Assembly: GCF_015070375.1 (NCBI RefSeq)
Contig: NZ_JADCLL010000002.1
Location: 372,001-436,000 of the forward strand
Length of the DNA: 64,000 bases
Direction of reading: 5' to 3'
Source of the DNA: Nocardioides kribbensis
GTDB taxonomy: Bacteria; Actinomycetota; Actinomycetes; Propionibacteriales; Nocardioidaceae
The notes beneath the pieces were generated by a model that worked only from the letters and a program-made list of their open reading frames with translations, ran no database searches and was not told the DNA's origin. Made by a program: the position numbers and the translations under genes. Of this stretch, positions 32,025-39,542 are shown piece after piece. The first letter of the stretch is position 1. Every line of letters starts with the position of its first letter.

Positions 32025-34385
32025 GTGCGAATCAAGACGCTCTACATCAGGTTTTACAAGTCGTTCAACTATGACTATCTACGTAAGAGCCACCCCCAGG
32101 CCAAGCCCCACCCGTGGGACGTCTTCGACGGCGACAGGTTCTACCCGTTCGTCACCATCCCAATGGAACGCGGCATCACCACCGTCGTAGGAGCGAACGA
32201 GTCCGGCAAAAGCCAGACCCTCTCTGCCATCAAGTGCCTGCTCACCGGCGAAGGCATCCAGCGCAAAGACTTCTGCCGCTACTCCACATTCTTCTCCGTC
32301 AGTAAGGACATGGCGGTCCCCGAATTCGGTGGCGAGTTCAGTGACCTGACAAGCGAGGAGGCCACGACCATCCGGTCTCTGGCCGGACTCAACCAAGACA
32401 GCGCAGTCGACTCGTTTTGCCTGTTCCGCTTCAACAAGCGCAACGTCCTCTACGTCCGGCACGGCGGCGGCTGGGCTGAGCACGAACTCAAGGTCGCCGA
32501 GGCCAAGCAGATTTCACTGCCCACCTACTTCGAGATCGATGCCAACATCCCGCTTCCAGACAGCGTCCCCATCGACTACCTCACCGATACGCGAGTCGCC
32601 AAGAGCGCGCGACCCCGCAGACAGGCACTTCGCCTCGTCGAAGAGTTCCGCGATGTGTGGGACAACTTTGGCAAGAAGCCAGACACTGCAGAGCAGTTCG
32701 CGTCGACGCTGGCGGCCCGACTGACGGCCGGAGCGGGCGACGACGCTGATGACCAACTGGCCTCGCGACTGAAGCTCGCTGAAGACCTCCTAACCCGCGT
32801 AGCAGGGATAGACCGGTCCGCCTTCGAAGAACTCGCGAAGGCCGTCAAGAACTCCGAAGGCTATGCGAACGGTCTCGTCTCAAAGATGAACGTCCGGCTC
32901 GCAGAAGCCCTCAACTTCCCCAAGTGGTGGTCGCAGGACAGCGAGTTCTCCCTCTACCTCACCCTGCGCGACTTCGACCTCGTCTTCACCGTCCGCGACC
33001 GAACCGGGAGCGACTACTCCTTCGGGGAGCGCTCCGGCGGCATGAGTTACTTCCTGTCCTACTTCGTCCAGTACCTCTCGCACGTCCACTCCGGCGGGCA
33101 AGAAATTCTCCTGATGGACGAACCCGATGCCTACCTGTCCACAATGGGCCAACAGGACCTGCTCGGCATTTTCGACTCCTTCGCAGCACCAGAAGACCCG
33201 ACGCACAACCCGGTGCAGGTTGTCTACGTCACTCACTCACCGTTCCTCATCGACAAGAATCACGGCGAGCGGATCCGCGTGCTGGAGAAAGGCGACGGCG
33301 AAGAAGGAACCCGCGTGGTCAGCAACGCCGCACGGAATCACTACGAGCCGCTCCGATCCGCGTTTGGAGCGTTCGTTGCCGAGACGACCTTCATCAGCAA
33401 TTGCAACCTGATGTTGGAGGGCTCCGCCGACCAAGTGCTCCTCGCCGGGGTCAGCTCCATGTCGCGACGACTCGGCACCAACGGTGAGACGCTCGACCTG
33501 AACACGCTTAGCCTCGTGCCCTCCGGGGGAGCCGAGCACATCCCATACATGGTCTATCTCGCCACAGGCCGCGACGTCGACACCCCAGCCATCACCGTGC
33601 TCCTCGACGGCGATAAAGAAGCCGACGGCATCGCCGCAGAACTCAAGCGCGGCTACCGTGACCGACGACTGATCGACGACGACTTCATCATCCAAACCAG
33701 CGACCTCGACCTGACCGAACTCGACGTGGACGTCGACTCCGTTCGTGAGATGGAAGATCTGCTCCCGGCGGAAGTTGCTCTCCTTGCCCTGTATCAGTTC
33801 GCAACCGATGTCCTGTCTGAGCCCGACGCCAAGAAGTTCGTGGAGACGCTCACCGAGATCAAAGTGAAGACAGGAGACAAGGTCTTCAAGACAGCCCAAG
33901 TCGCTGCTACAGACACGGGAGCCGCGCTCGACGGCCCAGCCATTCGGCTCGACAAGGTTGGATTCGCCCGTGCCGTACTCCGCGTGCTCGATGACGAGGC
34001 CAACGCCGATCTGCGTGCTCGAACCTTGAAGAACTTCGAAGTCCTCTTCCGGCACATCAACACAGCCAAACGCTCCGCGGAACGGAAGAACACACGCGAG
34101 CGCACAACCAAGACCATGAACCGACTGCGCCGCAACTTTCTCAAGGACCATCCCAGCGGTGCGCGCCGCCGTGACGTTCAAGAACTGCTGGAGAACATCA
34201 TTGCCCAACTCCAGGAGGGACCCGAAGCAGAGAAGATTCGAGACGACGTGCGTGCCATCCGCGCCGACTTCAAGGTCACCTCGGAACCCGCAACGCCGGT
34301 TGAAAAATACGACGACCTCAAGCAGCGTCTTGAGGCCCTCACCTACGCACCCGTGGTTCGGGTCCAGGAGAGCGCACCCGTGTGA
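32025..34385 (+). CDS. OLD-family ATPase with C-terminal TOPRIM nuclease domain, probable phage-defence protein
   Basis: A 786-residue protein combining an ABC-type ATPase and a TOPRIM nuclease. Walker A is GANESGKSQT (about 57-66). A roughly 260-residue middle part follows, then the signature helix SFGERSGGMSYFLSYFVQ, Walker B EILLMDEPDAYLS and the H-loop VVYVTHSPFLID. TOPRIM follows with LMLEGSADQVLLAG (metal glutamate) and VLLDGDKEADG (DxD). A lysine/arginine-rich C-terminal region closes the protein. This order defines overcoming-lysogenization-defect (OLD) nucleases, some of which, such as GajA, act against phages. GC content and codon use (GAA, AAG, CAA more frequent) are unlike the flanking genes, a sign of transfer. 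No UvrD-like GajB partner is present, so this is not a canonical Gabija system. A HEPN protein follows 249 bp downstream. Confidence 0.87.
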   Translation: MRIKTLYIRFYKSFNYDYLRKSHPQAKPHPWDVFDGDRFYPFVTIPMERGITTVVGANESGKSQTLSAIKCLLTGEGIQRKDFCRYSTFFSVSKDMAVPEFGGEFSDLTSEEATTIRSLAGLNQDSAVDSFCLFRFNKRNVLYVRHGGGWAEHELKVAEAKQISLPTYFEIDANIPLPDSVPIDYLTDTRVAKSARPRRQALRLVEEFRDVWDNFGKKPDTAEQFASTLAARLTAGAGDDADDQLASRLKLAEDLLTRVAGIDRSAFEELAKAVKNSEGYANGLVSKMNVRLAEALNFPKWWSQDSEFSLYLTLRDFDLVFTVRDRTGSDYSFGERSGGMSYFLSYFVQYLSHVHSGGQEILLMDEPDAYLSTMGQQDLLGIFDSFAAPEDPTHNPVQVVYVTHSPFLIDKNHGERIRVLEKGDGEEGTRVVSNAARNHYEPLRSAFGAFVAETTFISNCNLMLEGSADQVLLAGVSSMSRRLGTNGETLDLNTLSLVPSGGAEHIPYMVYLATGRDVDTPAITVLLDGDKEADGIAAELKRGYRDRRLIDDDFIIQTSDLDLTELDVDVDSVREMEDLLPAEVALLALYQFATDVLSEPDAKKFVETLTEIKVKTGDKVFKTAQVAATDTGAALDGPAIRLDKVGFARAVLRVLDDEANADLRARTLKNFEVLFRHINTAKRSAERKNTRERTTKTMNRLRRNFLKDHPSGARRRDVQELLENIIAQLQEGPEAEKIRDDVRAIRADFKVTSEPATPVEKYDDLKQRLEALTYAPVVRVQESAPV

Positions 34386-34634
34386 CCAGCTAGCAGCGGC
34401 GGGGACACTCGTTCGAGCAGATGGAAGAACACGGTCGCCCCTGGTGCGTCAGTCCGCCGCGATGCCCCGGGCTGAAAGCCCGCCGCCGACGCAACTGGAG
34501 TAGACCGTCGCCCAGCCCGGGCGCGCTGTCCACCCTGTTCAGCGGCATCACGCGCGGTCGAGTGGGAGCATGCCACCGACTTAGTGAGGTGGCGTCGGAT
34601 GCCACACGAGCGGCACTTGCGGTTGGGTAGATGT

Positions 34635-35939
34635 ATGACGGATCCAATTCCTGCCCCGATGGAGGGGATCTACCCACTTGGGTCCAATCCCGCCAGTGGT
34701 GTTTTCGGCGTGCACTCGGGCCGCATGTTGGTCGTCGGTCAAGACGAGCAGGGTGCCGACGTGGAGCTTGCTGCTGGCGAAGGGAGCGTCTGGCTCGACA
34801 TGAACGACGGACTCACCATGCGGTGGCGCGTAGACACCCCGCAACGGCTGCAGCTGGAGGATGTTCGTCTGCGCCTTTCCCGACGCGGCCTTGGCTCGGT
34901 CGATGTCCCAGCCACCGTGACGAACTCGAGCGGATCGGGTCATATCAAGCCGGCCAACCTGGGAAGGTCGGAGAACTTGAGTCATGTGATCGTGCACTGG
35001 TTCAACACCCCAGCGATCCTCCCGAGCTCACCGCTGGCGCTGCCGAACGTGACGTTCGCCGGTCGCTGGGTCAGCGAAGCGGCCGGTTGGCGTCTCACGT
35101 TCGACCAACGTGCCGACCACACCCAAGCGACAGATCAGGTCCGCGGCACCTCCCGGTCGGTGTTCACACACGTCGGCAAGCTCGAGCGGATTGACGGCTC
35201 GGGCTTCACCGCCGATGAAGCCGATCATGTGCTCAGTGGTTGGCAGGTTGCCTTGTCGTTCGCGACCGGACGGTGGGTCGCCCCCGTACTGCCTGTTGGG
35301 TACCGGCCCGACGGTGCTCTCGCGTGGGAGCAGTGGGCTCCCTGGTACTGCAGCCGGTACCACGGCCACTTCGGATTCTGGGACACGCACAGGTCGGAGG
35401 ACCTCAACGAGCTGTGCAGCAAGTTCATGACCCATTGGCTGGACCCGAGCCTGCACGCAGCGGCCCGTCACACTGCCCGCCACGCGATATGCGCGAGCAG
35501 TGACGACGCAATGCTGGAAGCCAAAGTGTCGCTGGCCCAGTCGGGCATCGAGTACTTGGCCTGGGTCCAGAACGTCATCGAAGGGACCTCCAGCGCTACG
35601 AGCTACAAGGGTTTGCCCGCGCACGCCAAGCTGAACGACATGCTCTCGGTTGCTCAGGTCCCGCTGATCATCCCACCAGAGTTGGAAGGTCTGGCTCGGT
35701 TGGCGCCCTCGAACATGCAGACCGGGCCCCTAGCGACAACCTGGCTGCGCAACAAGCTCGTCCATCCCAAGGATGCAGCCCAGCCGTACAAGATCGAATC
35801 CGCGTTGTGGTCATGTTGGCTGCTTTCGCTCGAGTACCTCGAGCTGCTTCTCTTACACCGCCTCGACTATCGCGGGCACTATCTCCCTAAACGCCCGCAC
35901 ATCTGGGCGCATCAGTCGATTCCCGTCCCCTGGGCTTAG
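34635..35939 (+). CDS. HEPN-domain protein (ApeA-like layout), candidate RNase of a defence module
   Basis: A 434-residue protein. The C-terminal helical region carries R372-N-K-L-V-H377, an exact match to the R(N/D/H)xxxH motif that forms the active site of HEPN ribonucleases, followed by a helix-rich end (YKIESALWSCWLLSLEYLEL). The N-terminal 300 residues are beta-rich with HVGKLERIDG and LSFATGRWVAPVLPVGY, a combination I associate with hypothetical proteins of ApeA-like arrangement. Abortive-infection effectors often have this plan (family knowledge). It follows the OLD-type gene on the same strand after 249 bp, so shared transcription is possible but not certain. The ATG start is uncertain; no good ribosome binding site was seen. 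Lower GC than the genome. Confidence 0.65.
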   Translation: MTDPIPAPMEGIYPLGSNPASGVFGVHSGRMLVVGQDEQGADVELAAGEGSVWLDMNDGLTMRWRVDTPQRLQLEDVRLRLSRRGLGSVDVPATVTNSSGSGHIKPANLGRSENLSHVIVHWFNTPAILPSSPLALPNVTFAGRWVSEAAGWRLTFDQRADHTQATDQVRGTSRSVFTHVGKLERIDGSGFTADEADHVLSGWQVALSFATGRWVAPVLPVGYRPDGALAWEQWAPWYCSRYHGHFGFWDTHRSEDLNELCSKFMTHWLDPSLHAAARHTARHAICASSDDAMLEAKVSLAQSGIEYLAWVQNVIEGTSSATSYKGLPAHAKLNDMLSVAQVPLIIPPELEGLARLAPSNMQTGPLATTWLRNKLVHPKDAAQPYKIESALWSCWLLSLEYLELLLLHRLDYRGHYLPKRPHIWAHQSIPVPWA

Positions 35940-36145
35940 TAGCCGGATTCGTCGCACCGTTATGTGACTCGGACCGCGGCGCGCCATCAAATCAGGACCA
36001 ACGGTAATGTGGGTGCGCAGTGCCACGTCGCGACGTCCGTGTCTGTCGCACCGGGTAAGACATTCCGCCGCCTGTCGGGAACGTCTGGATCGGCCGAGTT
36101 GGGGGTGTAGACCGAGCGCGGGCTAGGTGGGCAGGGCTGAGGCGC

Positions 36146-37354
36146 CTACGCGGACTCAACCGCCCGTGCTCTTAAGCGCTTGTGTGCCTCGTAGACGAAG
36201 AACGCCTCGTGCTCGTTCGCATCCGCTCGATCCTTAAAGGTGGCAGCGGCTGCTTTGACGATGGTGGGCAATGCGGCCACACCGAACCCAGCCAAGGCGG
36301 TCACGCCCACGGTTCCTGCCGCTGCAGCAGCCGCGATCCCGACACCGATACCGATTGCCGCATCCGGTCCTTCGGCCAAGGTGCGCCCGAGGTTGCGCCT
36401 GAAAGGGCGCGAGTCAATTCGGTTCTTGAGTTCGTCAATTGAGGGAGCGACCTCGTTCTCCCACGCCAAGGACACGAGTCGCCGGCGTTCCGCAAGTGGC
36501 ATCGACGAGTCGGCAGGAATGTCTGCACCCTTGCGCATGATGAACCTTCGGAACGGCGTCATATGTTCGGCTAGGTCGGCGCGCAGATCGACGACCTCGT
36601 CCAAGGTTGCGTCCGAGAGACCGTCAATCATCGCCATCAAATCGCTGGCATTGCGCAGCACGTTGGCCGAGCGAGGGTCTGAGATCATTCCGTGTGATCC
36701 GCTGACGCGTTCGCCGATGCCTGCGTCCAGCATGACTGAGCCAGAGTCCCCGTTTCCCTGCAGCGTCTCAACGAGGTCGATCCATCCGGCGTCGGCGGCG
36801 TTCGTGCGGAACTCGAACGACGCTTCCGGAATGCTGCGGCCCTCGCGACCTCGGGGATCCCAAGGTAGTTCCTCGACGATGCCCTGTTCCTGCAGCGCCT
36901 GGAGAGCCTTCGATTCAAGCGACCGAGCATTTTGACGATGGTAGGTGAGCTTGTTGTTGGCGAACTGGGAAATCGCTTCGCTGTTGAGCAGTCTCTCCTC
37001 GGGAAAGCCGGTCCTGGATCCGTACATGTCGACAACCAGACGGAGCTCCCGGTGAAGTCGGTCGTCGATGCCATACAGTTCCAACTCCGCCGGAGAGTTG
37101 CGTACCAAGACCCCGTGCACAGTGGCTGCGAGCGGGACCGGCAGCCGAGACTTCCAACTCTCGACCGCTTCGTTTGAGAGCAGGTCGACGCGCCAGGTTC
37201 GCAGCCGGATGTGATCCGCCAAGAGGAGCGCTGGCTTGACCACCTCCTCGTCGTAGCGCGCAACTGACCTAGCCCCCTCGGATGTCACGCCAGCCGGTCC
37301 TCCAACGCCCCACACAGGGTCGCTGAACACCGATAAGTCCACAACGTTCTCCAT
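36146..37354 (-). CDS. Unknown protein with C-terminal hydrophobic Gly/Ala segment
   Basis: A 402-residue protein I do not recognise. The N-terminal 330 residues are soluble and helical, with many charged residues (VDLRADLAEHMTPFRRFIMR). Then comes a Gly/Ala-rich hydrophobic stretch at about 335-380 (AAIGIGVGIAAAAAAGTVGV, ALAGFGVAALPTIVKAAAAT) resembling a membrane-inserting hairpin, and a charged end (ADANEHEAFFVYEAHKRLRA). It is convergent with the HEPN gene and has island-like base composition, so it may be a third component of the same module or an independent gene. The start is uncertain: ATG at MENVVDLS with GGGGGA just before it, or an in-frame ATG 27 codons upstream. Confidence 0.55.
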   Translation of the reverse strand: MENVVDLSVFSDPVWGVGGPAGVTSEGARSVARYDEEVVKPALLLADHIRLRTWRVDLLSNEAVESWKSRLPVPLAATVHGVLVRNSPAELELYGIDDRLHRELRLVVDMYGSRTGFPEERLLNSEAISQFANNKLTYHRQNARSLESKALQALQEQGIVEELPWDPRGREGRSIPEASFEFRTNAADAGWIDLVETLQGNGDSGSVMLDAGIGERVSGSHGMISDPRSANVLRNASDLMAMIDGLSDATLDEVVDLRADLAEHMTPFRRFIMRKGADIPADSSMPLAERRRLVSLAWENEVAPSIDELKNRIDSRPFRRNLGRTLAEGPDAAIGIGVGIAAAAAAGTVGVTALAGFGVAALPTIVKAAAATFKDRADANEHEAFFVYEAHKRLRARAVESA

Positions 37355-37466
37355 TCCCCCGGGGTGATCGACGCCCGGCGCCCGAGCATAGAACCGATGA
37401 CCCGTGCCGAAAGGGCGCCGTCGAGACATCCCCATCTAGCCGCGGTGAGTACAGTCTTTCCGCCGC

Positions 37467-38513
37467 TTATGTGCCCGCTCGCGCCAGCGTCTCTCGGGCA
37501 CCGCGTACGACCGCGCCGTCGATCAGCCGCCCCGAGTTGTCCAGGGCAACGCTGCTGCCTGAGGCCTCGTAGCGGCTGACGACGTCGTGAGCCGCGGCGA
37601 CCTCGTCGGCGGTGGGGGTGAGGGCGTCGTGGATGACGGGCACCTGGGCGGGGTGGATCGCCGTACGGGAGCGGAAGCCGAGGTCGAGGGCGAGGCGGGT
37701 GCTCTCGGCGAAGGCCTCGAGGTCGCGGAAGTCGGTCGATGTCGGGGCGACCGGGGCCTTCAAGCCGGCGGCGGCGCCGGCGACGACGACCTGGGTGCGC
37801 AGGGCGAGGACCACGGCCTCGGTGCGGTGGGTGCGGGTGACGCGGAGGTCGCCCAGGAGGTCGACCTCGCCGATGCCGAAGGCGGTCAGGGCTGGGTGGG
37901 TGGACATCTGCTGGAGGGTCTGGAGGCCTTCGGCGGATTCGATGAGGGCTACGACGCTTGGTGGTTTCGAGACGCTCGCTGGCGCTCGCTCCTCAACCAC
38001 CGGGTGATCGCTCGCTGGCGCTCGCTCCTCAACCACCGGGCGACCGGTCGCTGGCGCTCGCTCCTCAACCACCGCGGGGGTGGGTGGTTTCGAGACGCTC
38101 GCTGGCGCTCGCTCCTCAACCACCGCTTGCTCCTCGACCACCGGGCGACCGCTCGGGTCGTGGTTTCGAGACGCTCGCTGGCGCTCGCTCCTCAACCACC
38201 GGGGGTGGGCGGTGAGGGCGTCGAGGGCGGTGGGGGTGGCGGTGGCGAGGAAGAGGCCGTCGAGGTGGGGGTGGAGGACGGCGTCGAGGTCGGCGGTGAG
38301 GGCGGCGGGGTCGACGCGGACCCAGGCCTGGGCGCCGGTGGTGGGGTCGCGGGTGTCGAGCCAGCGGCGTACGGCCTCGCGGGCCTCGGCCTTGGCGGGC
38401 AGGGGCACGGCGTCCTCGAGGTCGAGGACGACGGCGTCGGCCTGGCCGCCGGCGGCCTTGTCGAAGAGGTCGGGGCGGTTGCCGGGCACGTAGAGGAAGG
38501 AGCGGGGGAGCAC
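37467..38513 (-). CDS. HpcH/HpaI aldolase/citrate lyase (CitE-like) with an in-frame repeat insertion
   Basis: A 348-residue C-C lyase of the CitE/malyl-CoA lyase family. The N-terminus is family-typical: LPRSFLYVPGNRPDLFDKAA, DAVVLDLEDAVPLPAK (acid residues for Mg) and AWVRVDP. The C-terminal half has VVALIESAEGLQTLQQ, FGIGEVDLLGDLRV and SRTAIHPAQVPVIHDAL. Between HPRW (about 106) and VVALIES (about 187) lie roughly 80 extra residues made of repeats such as VVEERAPAS and SVSKPP, encoded by clustered palindromic units (37960-38201). It could cleave a citramalyl-, malyl- or similar CoA ester made by the CoA-transferase. The GTG is 8 nt past the IclR stop, so iclR-citE is one transcript. Confidence 0.85.
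   Translation of the reverse strand: MLPRSFLYVPGNRPDLFDKAAGGQADAVVLDLEDAVPLPAKAEAREAVRRWLDTRDPTTGAQAWVRVDPAALTADLDAVLHPHLDGLFLATATPTALDALTAHPRWLRSERQRASRNHDPSGRPVVEEQAVVEERAPASVSKPPTPAVVEERAPATGRPVVEERAPASDHPVVEERAPASVSKPPSVVALIESAEGLQTLQQMSTHPALTAFGIGEVDLLGDLRVTRTHRTEAVVLALRTQVVVAGAAAGLKAPVAPTSTDFRDLEAFAESTRLALDLGFRSRTAIHPAQVPVIHDALTPTADEVAAAHDVVSRYEASGSSVALDNSGRLIDGAVVRGARETLARAGT
37960..38201. repeat. Cluster of palindromic GC-rich units inside the CitE-like gene
   Basis: Three full units (37960-38002, 38083-38125, 38161-38201) and at least two truncated ones (about 38009-38039 and 38048-38075) of a roughly 42-bp element. The ends pair GGTGGTT with AACCACC, and the centre repeats CGCTCGCT. 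Related, more degraded units lie at 51892-52040. The whole cluster keeps the reading frame of the host gene open. Confidence 0.85.
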
Positions 38514-38521
38514 GGGGGTCC

Positions 38522-39310
38522 TTAGCGGAGGCGGTCGGTGATGTCGTTGGCGGCCTCGACCACCAGGCGGGTCTGGCGCTCGTCGGCGCCGTCGGCGAGG
38601 TCGGCGTAGCGGAAGACCGGGCCCGAGGAGCTGACCGAGCCCAGCACGTTGCCCGCGACGTCGAAGAAGGGCGCGGCGATCGAGGCGGCGCCGGTGTTGC
38701 GCTCGTTGAGGGAGACGGCGTAGCCGCGCTCGCGGGAGGTGGCGAGGTCGGCGAGGTAGGCCTCGACGTCGGTGTCGGGCTTGAGCGCGACCAGCTGGCG
38801 CACGGCCTCGTCGATGAGCGGCTGCGGCAGGTGGGCCAGGATCGCGCGGCTCGAGGCGCCCGAGTGGAGCGGGAAGCGGGGGCCGATCTCGACCACCATC
38901 TTGATCTCCTGCGGGCTCTCGAACTGGTCGAGGTAGATGCGCTGGTCGCCCACCAGCACCGAGAGCGTCGTGGTCTCCCGGGTCGCGTCGCGCAGCTTGC
39001 GCAGCACCGGCGAGGCCACCGAGCGCACGTCGAGCTGGCTCCAGGCCCGCGCGGCCAGCCCGGCCGCGGCCGGGCCGAGCACGTAGCTGGAGCCGCCCGG
39101 CACGGGCTGCACCAGCGAGCGCGACGACAGCGACTGCAGGATGCGGTGCACCACCGCCTTGCTCAGCGCCAGGTCGCGGGCGATGCGGGAGACGCCGAGG
39201 GGGTCCTCGGAGCGCGCGAAGAGCAGCAGCACGTCGGCGACCCGGTCGGCCGACTCCGTTCCGCCCGGGGTCTCCCGGGCGGCCTCTCCGCGGATCGGGT
39301 CTGTGCTCAC
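38522..39310 (-). CDS. IclR family transcriptional regulator
   Basis: A 262-residue regulator. The N-terminal winged helix-turn-helix covers about 20-85 (VADVLLLFARSEDPLGVSRI, ARDLALSKAVVHRILQSLSS), and the C-terminal IclR effector domain includes YLDQFESPQEIKMVVEIGPR, HSGASSRAILAHLP and RERGYAVSLNERNTGAASIA. It is divergent from the ABC transporter operon. Three 19-bp dyads lie in the intergenic gap and two in front of the CoA-transferase operon, so it probably represses both catabolic blocks until an effector binds. The GTG start follows the family pattern. The CitE-like gene is cotranscribed. Confidence 0.9.
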   Translation of the reverse strand: MSTDPIRGEAARETPGGTESADRVADVLLLFARSEDPLGVSRIARDLALSKAVVHRILQSLSSRSLVQPVPGGSSYVLGPAAAGLAARAWSQLDVRSVASPVLRKLRDATRETTTLSVLVGDQRIYLDQFESPQEIKMVVEIGPRFPLHSGASSRAILAHLPQPLIDEAVRQLVALKPDTDVEAYLADLATSRERGYAVSLNERNTGAASIAAPFFDVAGNVLGSVSSSGPVFRYADLADGADERQTRLVVEAANDITDRLR

Positions 39311-39330
39311 GGCGCCTTCTTTCGTCGTAG

Positions 39331-39349
39331 CGTTTCGCTGACCGGAACT
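39331..39349. promoter_or_regulatory. Candidate IclR operator, site 3
   Basis: CGTTTC-N7-GGAACT, 19 bp, close to the iclR start and so likely autoregulatory. Confidence 0.5.
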
Positions 39350-39450
39350 GTAACGCTTGCGTTTCGCGGGGGATAGCCCCTAGAAATCCCCGTGAGAGGC
39401 GTGCATACTCACTGGAACGTCGATCGAGGGCCACTCGGGTGCCCGTCAGA

Positions 39451-39469
39451 CGCTCCGCTCAGCGGAACG
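39451..39469. promoter_or_regulatory. Candidate IclR operator, site 4
   Basis: CGCTCC-GCTCAGC-GGAACG, 19 bp, one mismatch from a perfect dyad. Confidence 0.55.
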
Positions 39470-39485
39470 CACCGACTCAGGCCAC

Positions 39486-39504
39486 TGTTCCCCCAAGAGG
39501 AACG
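39486..39504. promoter_or_regulatory. Candidate IclR operator, site 5
   Basis: TGTTCC-CCCAAGA-GGAACG, 19 bp, 35 bp after site 4, that is on the same face of the helix within about a third of a turn, and just before the livK ribosome binding region. Confidence 0.55.
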
Positions 39505-39542
39505 CACACTGTGCCCCAGGCACGAAAGGTTGGTCCAGCACC

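Noticed and set aside
32025..35939. Canonical Gabija (GajA-GajB) system
   Set aside because: The first protein resembles GajA in its ATPase-TOPRIM order, but the following gene has no helicase motifs and shows a HEPN motif instead.
26571..37440. Prophage or integrative conjugative element
   Set aside because: No integrase, transposase, structural phage, relaxase or tRNA target was found, and no flanking direct repeat was recognised by eye.
37960..38201. CRISPR-like array
   Set aside because: Units have irregular spacing, no unique spacers of constant length, lie in frame within a gene, and no cas genes are present.
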